From contig JAFOBK010000129.1 of assembly GCA_017381835.1 (NCBI GenBank), positions 1 to 25,439 on the forward strand: 25,439 nt of DNA, read 5' to 3'. The DNA is from Oscillospiraceae bacterium (GTDB lineage Bacteria > Bacillota_A > Clostridia > Oscillospirales > Oscillospiraceae). This document shows positions 15,817-24,133 of the stretch, piece by piece. The notes under the pieces were generated by a model that saw nothing but the letters and a program-made list of their open reading frames with translations, was not told where the DNA came from and searched no databases. A program made the translations under genes and the position numbers. Each line of letters begins with the position of its first letter. The first letter of the stretch is position 1.

Positions 15817-17001
15817 TTAGTGATGGAACAGGCGCATGCCGGTAAATGCCATGACCATGCCCCGCTTATTGCACTCTTCAATAACCAGGTCATCACGGAT
15901 GGAGCCACCGGGCTGTGCAATGTACTTAACACCGGAAGCGCCGCCGCGCTTGACAGAGTCAGGGAACGGGAAAAATGCATCAGAACCCAGGGAAACTGCA
16001 TCGCGGGAATCCAGCCATGCACGCTTCTCCTCTGCGGTCAGAGGTTCAGGCTGAACGGTGAAATAGTTCTGCCAAATGCCATCAGCGCAGACATCTTCCT
16101 CATTGCCATTGATGTAACCATCAATAACATTGTCACGGCCGGGGCGGCCCAGGTCGGGACGGAAAGGCAGGTTCAGAGTCTTGGGATGCTGACGCAGGAA
16201 CCAGGTATCTGCCTTGCTACCGGCCAGTCTGACACAGTGAACACGGCTCTGCTGGCCGGCACCGACACCGATTGCCTGACCATCGTAAGCAAAGCAAACA
16301 GAGTTAGACTGGGTATATTTCAGGGTGATCAGGGAAACAATCAGGTCGATCTTTGCGCTCTCGGGCAGTTCCTTATTGGCAGTCACAACATTTTCCAGCA
16401 GATGCTCGCCAATCTTAAAGTTGTTTCTGCCCTGCTCGAAGGTAATGCCAAAGATCTGCTTATGCTCCTGGACTGCAGGAACATAGTCAGGATCGATAGC
16501 AACCACGTTATAGCTTCCCTTACGCTTTGCCTTCAGAACAGCCAGAGCCTCCTCGGTATAACCGGGAGCAATCACACCATCAGAAACCTCAGGCGCAATC
16601 AGCTTTGCAGTCATCTCATCGCAAACATCAGACAGTGCGACCCAGTCACCGAAAGAGCACAGACGGTCGGTGCCACGGGCGCGGACATAAGCACAAGCCA
16701 GAGGATTCTCATCCAGACCCTCCAGGTCTTCCACAAAGCAAGCCTTCTTCAGTTCCAGGGGAAGAACCTTACCAACAGCTGCAGAAGTGGGAGAAACATG
16801 CTTAAAGGAAGTAGCGCAAGCCATACCGGTGGCTTCCTTCAACTCCTTGACCAGCTGCCAGGAGTTCAGCGCATCCATGAAGTTAATGTAACCGGGGCGG
16901 CCATTCAGGATAGTGATAGGCAGCTCGGTGCCGTCATGCATATACAGCTTTGCAGGCTTCTGGTTGGGGTTACAACCATATTTCAGTTCAAATTCCTTCA
17001 T
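15817..17001 (-). CDS. purH: Standalone AICAR transformylase (PurH without the cyclohydrolase domain)
   Basis: Transfers a formyl group from 10-formyl-tetrahydrofolate to AICAR. The 394-residue protein begins directly with the transformylase domain (KYGCNPNQKPAKLY, residues 7-20) and lacks the N-terminal IMP cyclohydrolase (MGS-like) domain, which adds about 200 residues in normal bifunctional PurH. Active-site KH is present as FKHVSP (Lys67-His68), followed by LSDVCDEMTAKLIAPEVSDG, QSNSVCFAYDGQAIGVGAGQ and SDAFFPFPDSV. The missing activity is supplied by the purO gene 12 bases upstream. Its substrate AICAR is ZMP, the precursor of the ligand sensed by the riboswitch before purE. Confidence 0.94.
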   Translation of the reverse strand: MKEFELKYGCNPNQKPAKLYMHDGTELPITILNGRPGYINFMDALNSWQLVKELKEATGMACATSFKHVSPTSAAVGKVLPLELKKACFVEDLEGLDENPLACAYVRARGTDRLCSFGDWVALSDVCDEMTAKLIAPEVSDGVIAPGYTEEALAVLKAKRKGSYNVVAIDPDYVPAVQEHKQIFGITFEQGRNNFKIGEHLLENVVTANKELPESAKIDLIVSLITLKYTQSNSVCFAYDGQAIGVGAGQQSRVHCVRLAGSKADTWFLRQHPKTLNLPFRPDLGRPGRDNVIDGYINGNEEDVCADGIWQNYFTVQPEPLTAEEKRAWLDSRDAVSLGSDAFFPFPDSVKRGGASGVKYIAQPGGSIRDDLVIEECNKRGMVMAFTGMRLFHH

Positions 17002-17013
17002 TTCTATCTCCTC

Positions 17014-17727
17014 TTACTGGTGCTTGTTGATGATGCGCTGTTCAAATTCGCCGGTAGCCAGATCGGTATAGCGGACAAACAGAGAGATCTTGTTGGCCTC
17101 ATTCAGATTATTCCACAGCATGTTAGTGAAGAAATCAATGTCACCTTCGATAGCAACACGCTCAGGCTCACCCTGGAAGGTAGGGATCACAGGATTGCCG
17201 TCGCAAACATAGGTGTGGATAAAGTGACCCAAGCCGGCAATGGCAGGGTACTCGTAGAAGAAGCGGGCGCATGCAGAACCCTCAGCATCAGCAGCCTTCA
17301 GGATAGACATCTTATAGCTGCCATCGCCTGCCAGCAGACCGGAAATTCTGGGAGTCCAGTTGGGGCCATCGTCTTCAAACATTCTGGTGCGCAGTGCAGC
17401 TTCCCAGCTCTCACCACGAGCCAGGTATTCCCAAATGGTATCAGTCTGATCGCCATTGGTAACGATCAGGCCGCAACCTGCCTGGCGAACAGGATGATAA
17501 ATGATCAGATGGGGATCCTTCATCAGGCTGGGATCGTGAGCCTCGGTACGGATGCCATCGGGCTCCAAAGCAAAGATACGGTTGCGGGAGTTGACACTGC
17601 GGCCCATGATGAAATAAGCAGCAACACTCTTCTTACCGTCAGGGGTGATACCCAGCACGATGCCACGGCCGGGATATGCATTGGTGGAGAGCTTTTCGCT
17701 CATAGAACCAACTTCATAAACATTCAT
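17014..17727 (-). CDS. purO: PurO-type IMP cyclohydrolase
   Basis: Closes the purine ring (FAICAR to IMP). The 237-residue protein is unrelated to the PurH N-terminal domain and carries the PurO signatures AYPGRGIVLG (residues 17-26) and GRSVNSRNR (42-50), plus ALEPDGIRTEA, LIIYHPVR and NGDQTDTI. This family was first described in archaea and also occurs in some anaerobic bacteria. The ATG at 17727 lies 3 bases after the purN stop; AAGGAG is 12 bases before it, a rather long spacing, so the internal ATG at residue 9 is a possible alternative. Its position directly before the transformylase shows that the two jointly replace bifunctional PurH. Confidence 0.9.
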   Translation of the reverse strand: MNVYEVGSMSEKLSTNAYPGRGIVLGITPDGKKSVAAYFIMGRSVNSRNRIFALEPDGIRTEAHDPSLMKDPHLIIYHPVRQAGCGLIVTNGDQTDTIWEYLARGESWEAALRTRMFEDDGPNWTPRISGLLAGDGSYKMSILKAADAEGSACARFFYEYPAIAGLGHFIHTYVCDGNPVIPTFQGEPERVAIEGDIDFFTNMLWNNLNEANKISLFVRYTDLATGEFEQRIINKHQ

Positions 17728-17730
17728 GTT

Positions 17731-18369
17731 TTAATCTTTCTCCTTAATGATTACGGTACGGCCGTTAACGCTGAGTCTACCCTGACAGAACAGAGAAACA
17801 GCTTCCGGCAGCAATTTCCACTCTGCCTGCTCCATAATACGGCGCTGGAGAGTTTCGGGCGTGTCGTTTTCCATAACAGGAACAGCTTTCTGGGCAATAA
17901 TCGGACCACCATCACACTCTTCGCTGACAAAATGCACAGTTGCTCCGGAGAGCTTAACACCATATGCAAGTGCAGCTTCATGAACATGCAGGCCGTAGAA
18001 GCCTTCGCCACAGAAAGAAGGGATAAGTGCAGGATGTACGTTCATAACGGCATTGGGGTATGCTTCCACCAATTCATTTGTAAAAATGACCATACATCCG
18101 GCCAGGACAACCAGGTCAATTTCCAGCTCTTTCAGCTTTTCAACCAGCGCAACAGTCATTGCACGGTTGGAATCAAACTGCTTTCTGGGAATCACATAAC
18201 CGGGAATGCCAACCTTGGCACCACGCTCCAAAGCGTAGGCACCCTCTTTGGAAGAGATAACAGCTACGATCTCACCGCCGCCCAGTTCGCCACGCAGCTG
18301 CGCATCGATCAGAGCCTGCAGATTGGTACCGCCGCCGGAAACGAGAACGGCAATTCTTGCTTTCTTCAT
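17731..18369 (-). CDS. purN: Phosphoribosylglycinamide formyltransferase (GAR transformylase)
   Basis: Formylates GAR with 10-formyl-tetrahydrofolate. The 212-residue protein opens MKKARIAVLVSGGGTNLQAL and contains VVLAGCMVIFTNELVEAYPN, NVHPALIPSFCGEGFYGLHV (Asn-x-His active site), SGATVHFVSEECDGGPII (catalytic Asp in this motif) and IIAQKAVPV. The frame is open 12 codons upstream, but the ATG at 18369 follows GGGGAG and matches the family. Normal length for PurN. Confidence 0.96.
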   Translation of the reverse strand: MKKARIAVLVSGGGTNLQALIDAQLRGELGGGEIVAVISSKEGAYALERGAKVGIPGYVIPRKQFDSNRAMTVALVEKLKELEIDLVVLAGCMVIFTNELVEAYPNAVMNVHPALIPSFCGEGFYGLHVHEAALAYGVKLSGATVHFVSEECDGGPIIAQKAVPVMENDTPETLQRRIMEQAEWKLLPEAVSLFCQGRLSVNGRTVIIKEKD

Positions 18370-18382
18370 TTCCACTCCCCTA

Positions 18383-19432
18383 TTATTCGATGATGATCTT
18401 CTCATCGGAGGCGATGATCTCGCCGATCACGTAAGCATCCTCACCATTTGCCTTCAGAATCTCGATTGCGGTTTCCACCTCGGCGGCAGGAACTACAATG
18501 CTCATGCCAACACCCATGTTATAGGTATTGAACATATCACGCTCAGGAATGTTACCAACCTTTGCAATACGATCGAAGATAGGCAGAACCTTGACAGCGC
18601 TTCTATTGATCTTTGCACCCAGGCCATCGGGAATGGAACGGGGAATATTCTCATAGAAACCGCCGCCGGTAATATGGCTGATACCCTTCACGTTAACCTT
18701 CTCCAGCAGTGCCAGAACAGGCTTTACATAGATCTTGGTGGGCACCAACAGTGCTTCAGCAGTGGTCTTGCCACCCAGCTCCTCGCAGGGAACGTACAGA
18801 GCGGGATCATTGTTATCAATATTGAACACCTTACGGCACAGGCTGAAGCCATTGGAATGAATACCAGTAGAAGGCAGTGCAATCACAATATCGCCTGCTT
18901 CCATCTTGGTATTATCAATGATTTTCTTCTTGTCTACAATGCCCACAGCAAAACCTGCCAGGTCATACTCTTCCACAGGCATCATGCCGGGATGTTCGGC
19001 AGTTTCACCGCCGATCAGCGCAGCACCGGACTGTACGCAGCCCTCTGCAACACCGCCAACGATTTCAGCAATCTTCTCAGGAATATTCTTGCCGCAGGCA
19101 ATGTAATCCAGGAAGAACAAAGGCTTTGCACCAACGCAGATGATATCGTTGACGCACATAGCAACAGCATCGATACCAATGGTATCATGCTTATCCATCA
19201 GAATAGCCAGCTTTACCTTGGTACCACAGCCATCGGTACCGGAGACCAGAACAGGCTCCTCCATACCGGCAATGGGCAGACCAAAGCAGCCGCCGAAGCC
19301 GCCCACATCGTCCAGGCAGCCCTCGTTACGGGTACGGGCAACATGCTTCTTCATCAGTTCAACCGCACGGTAACCGGCAGTAATATCAACACCGGCTGCG
19401 GCATAGCTTTCAGAATAGCTCTTTTCAACCAT
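18383..19432 (-). CDS. purM: Phosphoribosylformylglycinamidine cyclo-ligase (AIR synthetase)
   Basis: Closes the imidazole ring (FGAM to AIR). About 349 residues with PurM marks: [74 protein letters not shown] and [13 protein letters not shown]. Two adjacent ATG codons (19435, 19432) follow AAGGAG; the second is spaced better (7 bases against 4). It lies between purF and purN, as in many bacteria. Confidence 0.97.
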   Translation of the reverse strand: MVEKSYSESYAAAGVDITAGYRAVELMKKHVARTRNEGCLDDVGGFGGCFGLPIAGMEEPVLVSGTDGCGTKVKLAILMDKHDTIGIDAVAMCVNDIICVGAKPLFFLDYIACGKNIPEKIAEIVGGVAEGCVQSGAALIGGETAEHPGMMPVEEYDLAGFAVGIVDKKKIIDNTKMEAGDIVIALPSTGIHSNGFSLCRKVFNIDNNDPALYVPCEELGGKTTAEALLVPTKIYVKPVLALLEKVNVKGISHITGGGFYENIPRSIPDGLGAKINRSAVKVLPIFDRIAKVGNIPERDMFNTYNMGVGMSIVVPAAEVETAIEILKANGEDAYVIGEIIASDEKIIIE

Positions 19433-19452
19433 CATGATTCTCCTTAAAATGA

Positions 19453-20877
19453 TTATTCTTTACCGTCCCAGCAGTAGGTACACAGTTTGCAACGATCCAA
19501 ACCAATGGCGTTCACAACACCTTCGATGGTCTGGAAACCAAGAGAGGCAAAGCCAAACTTTTCGCAAATTGTCTTACGCATTTTCTTGCCGCGCTCGGAA
19601 TTGCCATCTGCATATTCATCAATATGCTTCAGGCCTTCCTCACCCTCCAGTTCCACAATTACACGACGGGAGATCAAATCCATATCACTTGTAGAACGGG
19701 AGAAATTCAGATACTTGCAGCCGAACATAATCGGAGGGCAAGCAGAGCGCATATGCACAGATTTTGCGCCATTATTATAGAGGAATTCAACAGTCTCCTG
19801 AAGCTGAGTGCCGCGTACAATAGAATCGTCCACAAACAGCAGATTCTTACCGGCAATCAGTTCCTGAACAGGAATCTGCTTCATTTTAGCAACCTTTTTC
19901 CGGTCAGACTGCTTTGCGGGAGTAAAACTACGGCTCCAGGTAGGGGTATACTTAATAAATGCACGGGCAAAGGGCAACTTGGTGCGGTTTGCATATCCGA
20001 TTGCATGGGGCGTACCGGAGTCCGGAACACCGCCGACATAATCGATCTCCATGCTTCTTCCCTGCTCCATATCACGCTCAGCAATGGCTGCACCATTGCG
20101 GTAACGCATAGCTTCCACATTGATACCCTCAAATGTGGATGTAGGATAGCCGTAATAGCTCCAAAGGAACGCACACATGCGCATTTCCGTGCCGGGCTTT
20201 GCCAGCTGGATGATAGCATCCGGAGTCAGCTCCACGATTTCGCCGGGACCCAGCTCCTTTACATGCTCATAACCAAGCTTGGTATAGGCAAACTGTTCCA
20301 AAGAAACAGCGTAACCGTTGTCATCCATACCGATTTGAACGGGAATTCTGCCAAGCTTATCACGTGCAGCAATCAAATGTCCTTTTTCGGTCAAAATCAG
20401 AATATTGGCAGTACCCTCAATAACAGATTGCGCAAACTGAATACCTTCAGCAAAATTGCTCTTCTGATTGATCAGCGCTGCAACCAGCTCAGTAGAATTG
20501 ACCTTACCACCGGTCATTGCATCAAAATGGCCGCCGCTGAAAGACAAATAATTGTCAATCAGTGCATCAGCATTGTTGATAATGCCAACCGTGCAGAGTG
20601 CATATGTACCAATACGGGAACGGATCAGCATCGGCTGAGGATCAGAGTCACTGATACAGCCAATGGCAGAAGTACCGTACATTTCATTGAAAATATGCTC
20701 AAATTTGGTTCGGAAGGGGGAATTCTCGATGTTATGGATCTTTCTCTGCAGACCGATCTTTTCATCGTATGCCGCCATACCGCCCCGGCGTGTTCCCAAG
20801 TGGGAGTGGTAGTCCACGCCGAAAAACACATCCATCATGCAATCGCATTTGGATGCGATTCCAAAAAATCCTCCCAT
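19453..20877 (-). CDS. purF: PurF-like phosphoribosyltransferase lacking the glutaminase nucleophile
   Basis: Amidophosphoribosyltransferase family, first step of purine synthesis. The 474-residue protein has an N-terminal Ntn (class II glutaminase-like) domain, about 1-230, and a C-terminal phosphoribosyltransferase domain with PRPP loop [12 protein letters not shown] (347-358). Active PurF starts with Met then Cys; here the start is [10 protein letters not shown], so the nucleophile is Gly. The start is secure: AAGGAG lies 6 bases before the ATG. Other glutamine-site motifs are changed: GHVRYAT to GCISDSD, AHNGN to TVGII, and SDTE to NSTE. Cys235, Cys387, Cys463 and Cys466 align with the four Fe-S ligands of Bacillus subtilis PurF. 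Likely a PRPP-dependent enzyme using free ammonia or ammonia from a partner. Confidence 0.88.
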   Translation of the reverse strand: MGGFFGIASKCDCMMDVFFGVDYHSHLGTRRGGMAAYDEKIGLQRKIHNIENSPFRTKFEHIFNEMYGTSAIGCISDSDPQPMLIRSRIGTYALCTVGIINNADALIDNYLSFSGGHFDAMTGGKVNSTELVAALINQKSNFAEGIQFAQSVIEGTANILILTEKGHLIAARDKLGRIPVQIGMDDNGYAVSLEQFAYTKLGYEHVKELGPGEIVELTPDAIIQLAKPGTEMRMCAFLWSYYGYPTSTFEGINVEAMRYRNGAAIAERDMEQGRSMEIDYVGGVPDSGTPHAIGYANRTKLPFARAFIKYTPTWSRSFTPAKQSDRKKVAKMKQIPVQELIAGKNLLFVDDSIVRGTQLQETVEFLYNNGAKSVHMRSACPPIMFGCKYLNFSRSTSDMDLISRRVIVELEGEEGLKHIDEYADGNSERGKKMRKTICEKFGFASLGFQTIEGVVNAIGLDRCKLCTYCWDGKE

Positions 20878-20901
20878 GATTAACTCCTTTTAGGGAAAAA
20901 T

Positions 20902-21591
20902 TTATGCGAAAAACAGCTTGTTCAGGGTCAGAGGATCAACGTACTCGCCGTTCTTGTAAACACGCATGTTGCCGGAAGCAACCTCGTCAATCAGCATAAC
21001 CTTGCCGTCGGGTGCATAGCCGAACTCGAACTTGATGTCATACAGCTCCATGCCCTTCTCTGCCAGATCGTCAGCAACGATCTTGGTGATCTTCTGGGTC
21101 ATGTCCTTCAGATCCTCGTACTGCTCTTCAGTCATAACACCGATAGCAACCAGAGCATCCTTGGTGATCAGGGGATCGCCCTTAGCGTCATCCTTCAGGG
21201 TAGCCTCAACATAAGCAGGCAGGTCTGCACCGGTCTCGATCAGATCGCCATAACGGCGGATGAAAGAGCCAACAGCCTTCATACGGCAGATAACTTCCAG
21301 GCCCTTGCCGAAAACCTTAGCAGGCAGGACTTCCATGGTAGTGTTGTTGAGGTCAGCGGAAACATAGTGGGTCTTGATGCCTGCAGCATTGATCTTCTCG
21401 AAGAAGTAAATGGACATGCGCAGATTGACATCGCCGACACCTTCGATGGTCAGGCCAACAGAGTTTTCGCCGGGATCGAAGACGCCATCCTTACCGGTGC
21501 AGTCATCCTTAAACTTCAGCAGGCAGTTGCCATTGGGCAGTGCGTAAACATTCTTGGTCTTACCGGTGTAAAGCAGTTCCAGGTTTTCCAT
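20902..21591 (-). CDS. purC: Phosphoribosylaminoimidazole-succinocarboxamide synthase (SAICAR synthetase)
   Basis: Couples CAIR with aspartate using ATP. The 229-residue protein is of typical length with [12 protein letters not shown] (ATP-binding turn, 6-17), [28 protein letters not shown] and [20 protein letters not shown]. It lies 39 bases after purE and 24 before purF. No oddity seen. Confidence 0.97.
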   Translation of the reverse strand: MENLELLYTGKTKNVYALPNGNCLLKFKDDCTGKDGVFDPGENSVGLTIEGVGDVNLRMSIYFFEKINAAGIKTHYVSADLNNTTMEVLPAKVFGKGLEVICRMKAVGSFIRRYGDLIETGADLPAYVEATLKDDAKGDPLITKDALVAIGVMTEEQYEDLKDMTQKITKIVADDLAEKGMELYDIKFEFGYAPDGKVMLIDEVASGNMRVYKNGEYVDPLTLNKLFFA

Positions 21592-21630
21592 AATTATATT
21601 CTCCTTTATGTGATGAGTAGTTTCTCTTAC

Positions 21631-22119
21631 TTACAGGTTTGCAGCGATGGTGCGGTCTTTTTCCAGAACCTTTGCAGCGTCCGCTTTCCGCTTGGCATCC
21701 AGCTTTGCTGCCAGTTCCTTATCTTCTACAGCAATAATCTGAGCGCACAACAAGGCTGCATTGGCAGCACCGTTGATTGCCACAGTAGCGACGGGAATGC
21801 CGGTAGGCATCTGAACGGTAGCCAGCAGTGCATCCAGTCCGTCCATCATACCGCCCTTACAAGGAATACCTACAACAGGCAGAGTAGTATTTGCAGCAAT
21901 GGCACCGGCAAGATGTGCTGCCATACCGGCTGCGCAGATCAGGGCACCAAAGCCATTCTCTCTTGCATTTACAGCAAAATCACGAGCTTCGACGGGTGTT
22001 CTGTGGGCAGAATAGATATGAACTTCATAGGGAATTTCCATGCTCTTGAGCATGTCCACAGCCTTCTGCACGATCGGCAGATCGCTGTCGCTGCCCATGA
22101 TAATACCAACTTTTTTCAT
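21631..22119 (-). CDS. purE: N5-carboxyaminoimidazole ribonucleotide mutase PurE (class I-like)
   Basis: The 162-residue protein has MGSDSDLPIV near the N-terminus, IYSAHRTP, AAGMAAHLAGAIAANTTLPV and DALLATVQMPTGIPVATV, matching the class I (mutase) type that normally works with PurK. No purK lies in this window, so PurK is encoded elsewhere or replaced by uncatalysed bicarbonate chemistry. Start 22119 follows GGAGG at 6 bases; the frame extends two codons upstream to a TTG. First gene of the purine operon, directly under the ZTP riboswitch. Confidence 0.96.
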   Translation of the reverse strand: MKKVGIIMGSDSDLPIVQKAVDMLKSMEIPYEVHIYSAHRTPVEARDFAVNARENGFGALICAAGMAAHLAGAIAANTTLPVVGIPCKGGMMDGLDALLATVQMPTGIPVATVAINGAANAALLCAQIIAVEDKELAAKLDAKRKADAAKVLEKDRTIAANL

Positions 22120-22152
22120 GTTCAACCTCCAAACATGTAATCAAACGCAAAA

Positions 22153-22185
22153 GGGCGCAAAAACCCCTCAAGAGTTCTTGCGCCC
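22153..22185 (-). terminator. Riboswitch-controlled intrinsic terminator before purE
   Basis: On the minus strand GGGCGCAA (22185-22178) pairs with TTGCGCCC (22160-22153); the inner AACTC/GGGTT pairs extend it to about 14 bp, and TTTT follows. Its left arm starts within the last bases of the riboswitch aptamer, so aptamer folding and terminator formation exclude each other. Confidence 0.88.
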
Positions 22186-22252
22186 AGACGGTCGGCAAAT
22201 ACATTCTTTGTTTCCCAGTGGTTCTCCACTATTTTCCGTCAGTCGCAAAGAA
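22180..22252 (-). ncRNA. ZTP riboswitch (pfl RNA motif) of the purine operon
   Basis: The leader of purE contains the pfl hallmarks in order on the minus strand: TTCTTTG paired with CAAAGAA, a conserved GACTGACGG, a stem GTGG/CCAC, ACTGGGAAAC, and the 3' pseudoknot segment GCCGACCGTCTGGGC. ZTP riboswitches sense ZTP/ZMP, which builds up when 10-formyl-tetrahydrofolate is short, and turn expression on. Ligand binding would hold the 3' segment and block the terminator at 22153-22185. The operon below includes both formyl-tetrahydrofolate-dependent enzymes (PurN, PurH), fitting the known role. Confidence 0.93.
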
Positions 22253-22273
22253 CGGTATTATAAATACCAAGAT

Positions 22274-22302
22274 ATTTTATCACGGTAAAAAAAACGTGTC
22301 AA
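22274..22302 (-). promoter_or_regulatory. Promoter of the purine operon
   Basis: TTGACA (22302-22297), a 17-base T-rich spacer, and TAAAAT (22279-22274) on the minus strand. Transcription would start near 22267, about 15 bases before the riboswitch. The remainder of the 258-base purE-pyrB gap (22303-22377) shows no gene and no clear terminator. Confidence 0.9.
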
Positions 22303-22377
22303 GAAAGGTTCCGGCAATTATGTTGGATTCTCTGTTTTTGATACGAAACATACCGAAACCGCCAACTGTTTTGTATA

Positions 22378-23469
22378 TTATTTTACCAATTTTTTCTTGG
22401 ACTCGCAGTAGATGCAGCGGTAGATTCCATGCTCTGCGTCAACCAGTTTAAACTTGTGTTCCAGCTCCTGCTCAACAGAAGAAATACAGCGGGGATTGTC
22501 ACAGGTGAAGGATACCTCATCATCGTAAACTTCCTGAGGCATCTGTACACCCTTCTTAGCTTCGTCCAGCAGTTTCAGGATCAAAGCCATACGCATATAC
22601 TTACCATTCAGAGCCTGACGGAAATAAGCAGCTCTGGGATCATCGTCAATCTTGACGCTGATCTCATTGACACGAGGCAGCGGATGCAGCACACGCATAG
22701 TGTCCTTAGCCAGCTTCATCTTCTCTTCAGTGAGAATATAGCTGTCCTTCAGACGCTCATATTCGTCAAAGCTATCAAAACGCTCACGCTGAATACGGGT
22801 CATATACAGCACATCCAGTTCGGGCAGAGCTTCTTCCAAAGAAGTGGTTTCCACATATTCCATGCCGTATTTATCAAGCACCTCGTACTTAACATGCTTG
22901 GGCAGACGCAGTTCTTCAGGAGAGATCAGCACAACCTTGATGTTCTTATAACGGCCCATAGCGGAAATCAAAGAGTGAACAGTTCTGCCGTACTTAAGGT
23001 CGCCGCAGCAGCCGATGGTCAGATCGTTCAGTCTGCCGTTCTCACGGTAGATCGTCAGCAGGTCTGCCAGGGTCTGAGTGGGATGGCAGTGGGAACCGTC
23101 ACCGGCATTGATAACGGGAACAGTAGCGGCTCTGGCTGCTACATAGGGTGCACCTTCCTTGGGATGGCGCATTGCAATAATATCGGCATAGCAGCTGACG
23201 GTCTTAGCAGTATCCGCTACACTCTCACCCTTTGCAGCAGAGGAAGAACCGGCTTCGCTAAAGCCCAGCACAGTACCACCCAGCTCCAGCATAGCAGCCT
23301 CAAAGCTCAGACGGGTACGGGTAGAGGGCTCAAAGAACAAGGTTGCCAGCTTCTTGTGCTTGCAGGAATCCCAATATTTCTCGGGATGTTCGCTGATATC
23401 ACACGCTGTTTCCAGCAGATCATTCAGCTCTTCAACAGAAAAGTCAATAATATCGATTAAACTTCTCAT
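22378..23469 (-). CDS. pyrB: Aspartate carbamoyltransferase fused to a PyrI-type zinc domain
   Basis: Makes carbamoyl-aspartate, the committed pyrimidine step. Residues 1-305 are a catalytic chain with [13 protein letters not shown] (45-57), [11 protein letters not shown] (127-137), [16 protein letters not shown] and HPLPRVNEI (262-270). Residues about 315-363 add a zinc ribbon: Cys323-x4-Cys328 and Cys352-x2-Cys355, with [11 protein letters not shown] and YRCIYCESK. Spacing matches the four zinc cysteines of E. coli PyrI (109, 114, 138, 141), but the nucleotide-binding allosteric domain of PyrI is absent. It is one continuous frame. The start overlaps the pyrE stop by one base (TAATG). Confidence 0.93.
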   Translation of the reverse strand: MRSLIDIIDFSVEELNDLLETACDISEHPEKYWDSCKHKKLATLFFEPSTRTRLSFEAAMLELGGTVLGFSEAGSSSAAKGESVADTAKTVSCYADIIAMRHPKEGAPYVAARAATVPVINAGDGSHCHPTQTLADLLTIYRENGRLNDLTIGCCGDLKYGRTVHSLISAMGRYKNIKVVLISPEELRLPKHVKYEVLDKYGMEYVETTSLEEALPELDVLYMTRIQRERFDSFDEYERLKDSYILTEEKMKLAKDTMRVLHPLPRVNEISVKIDDDPRAAYFRQALNGKYMRMALILKLLDEAKKGVQMPQEVYDDEVSFTCDNPRCISSVEQELEHKFKLVDAEHGIYRCIYCESKKKLVK

Positions 23470-24122
23470 TACTTTGCTCCGTTCACGGCCAGGTAGTTCT
23501 TAATACGGGTAACATTCTCTTCGTTTGCAGGATCCTCTTCCAGATACTCAATGATGTCATAGACATCCACAACGGAGTATACAGGGAAACCGAACTGCTC
23601 CTCGATCTCCTGCATAGCACCCTTCTCACCCTGACCCTTTTCCTTGCGGTCAACCATGATAAAGGTTGCAATAACCTTGGTACCCTCCAGGTGCTTCAGA
23701 ATCTCCATGCTCTCACGGATAGCAGTACCGGCGGTAATAACATCCTCGATGATGACGATTTCCTCACCAGCCTGAGGAACATAACCGACAAAAGTACCGC
23801 CTTCGCCGTGATCCTTAACTTCCTTACGGTTGAAGAAGAAAGGCAGATCCAGGCCGTTCTTGCTCAGCGCAACAGCAGCGGAAATGGACAGAGAGATACC
23901 CTTGTAGGCAGGACCGTACAGAACAGACTTCTTGTCGCCCAGCTTGTCGGCGTATGCCTTAGCATAGAACTCACCCATCTTGGTGATCTGATCACCGGTC
24001 TTGATCATACCGGCATTGACAAAGTAGGGAATCTTACGGCCGGACTTAGCAGTAAAATCACCAAACTTCAGCACACCTGCACCCTGCAGGAATTCAATAA
24101 ATTCTCTCTTATAAGCTTCCAT
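23469..24122 (-). CDS. pyrE: Orotate phosphoribosyltransferase
   Basis: Converts orotate and PRPP to OMP. The 217-residue protein has [19 protein letters not shown] (substrate side), [19 protein letters not shown] and the PRPP loop [17 protein letters not shown] flexible-loop [15 protein letters not shown] is present. The start follows GGAG on the minus strand, 11 bases after pyrF, and it ends in a one-base overlap with pyrB. Confidence 0.96.
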   Translation of the reverse strand: MEAYKREFIEFLQGAGVLKFGDFTAKSGRKIPYFVNAGMIKTGDQITKMGEFYAKAYADKLGDKKSVLYGPAYKGISLSISAAVALSKNGLDLPFFFNRKEVKDHGEGGTFVGYVPQAGEEIVIIEDVITAGTAIRESMEILKHLEGTKVIATFIMVDRKEKGQGEKGAMQEIEEQFGFPVYSVVDVYDIIEYLEEDPANEENVTRIKNYLAVNGAK

Positions 24123-24133
24123 GATCGTTCTCC

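Noticed and set aside
15811..18393. Plus-strand open frame of 860 codons opposite purH-purO-purN
   Set aside because: Its translation has no recognisable domains and mirrors the codon bias of three clear purine genes on the other strand, which have ribosome binding sites and family motifs. The same applies to the long plus-strand frames opposite purL (10859-13072, 13226-14554).
20860..20900. Upstream start or frameshift that would give PurF its missing Cys
   Set aside because: The minus strand upstream of the ATG holds the AAGGAG site and no in-frame Cys-containing start, and the rest of the N-terminal domain is also altered at the glutamine-binding residues, so the change is not a local error.
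22378..22540. PyrB zinc tail as an artefact of read-through into a separate pyrI
   Set aside because: The frame is continuous with no internal start plus ribosome binding site at the junction, and the regulatory nucleotide-binding domain of PyrI is absent.
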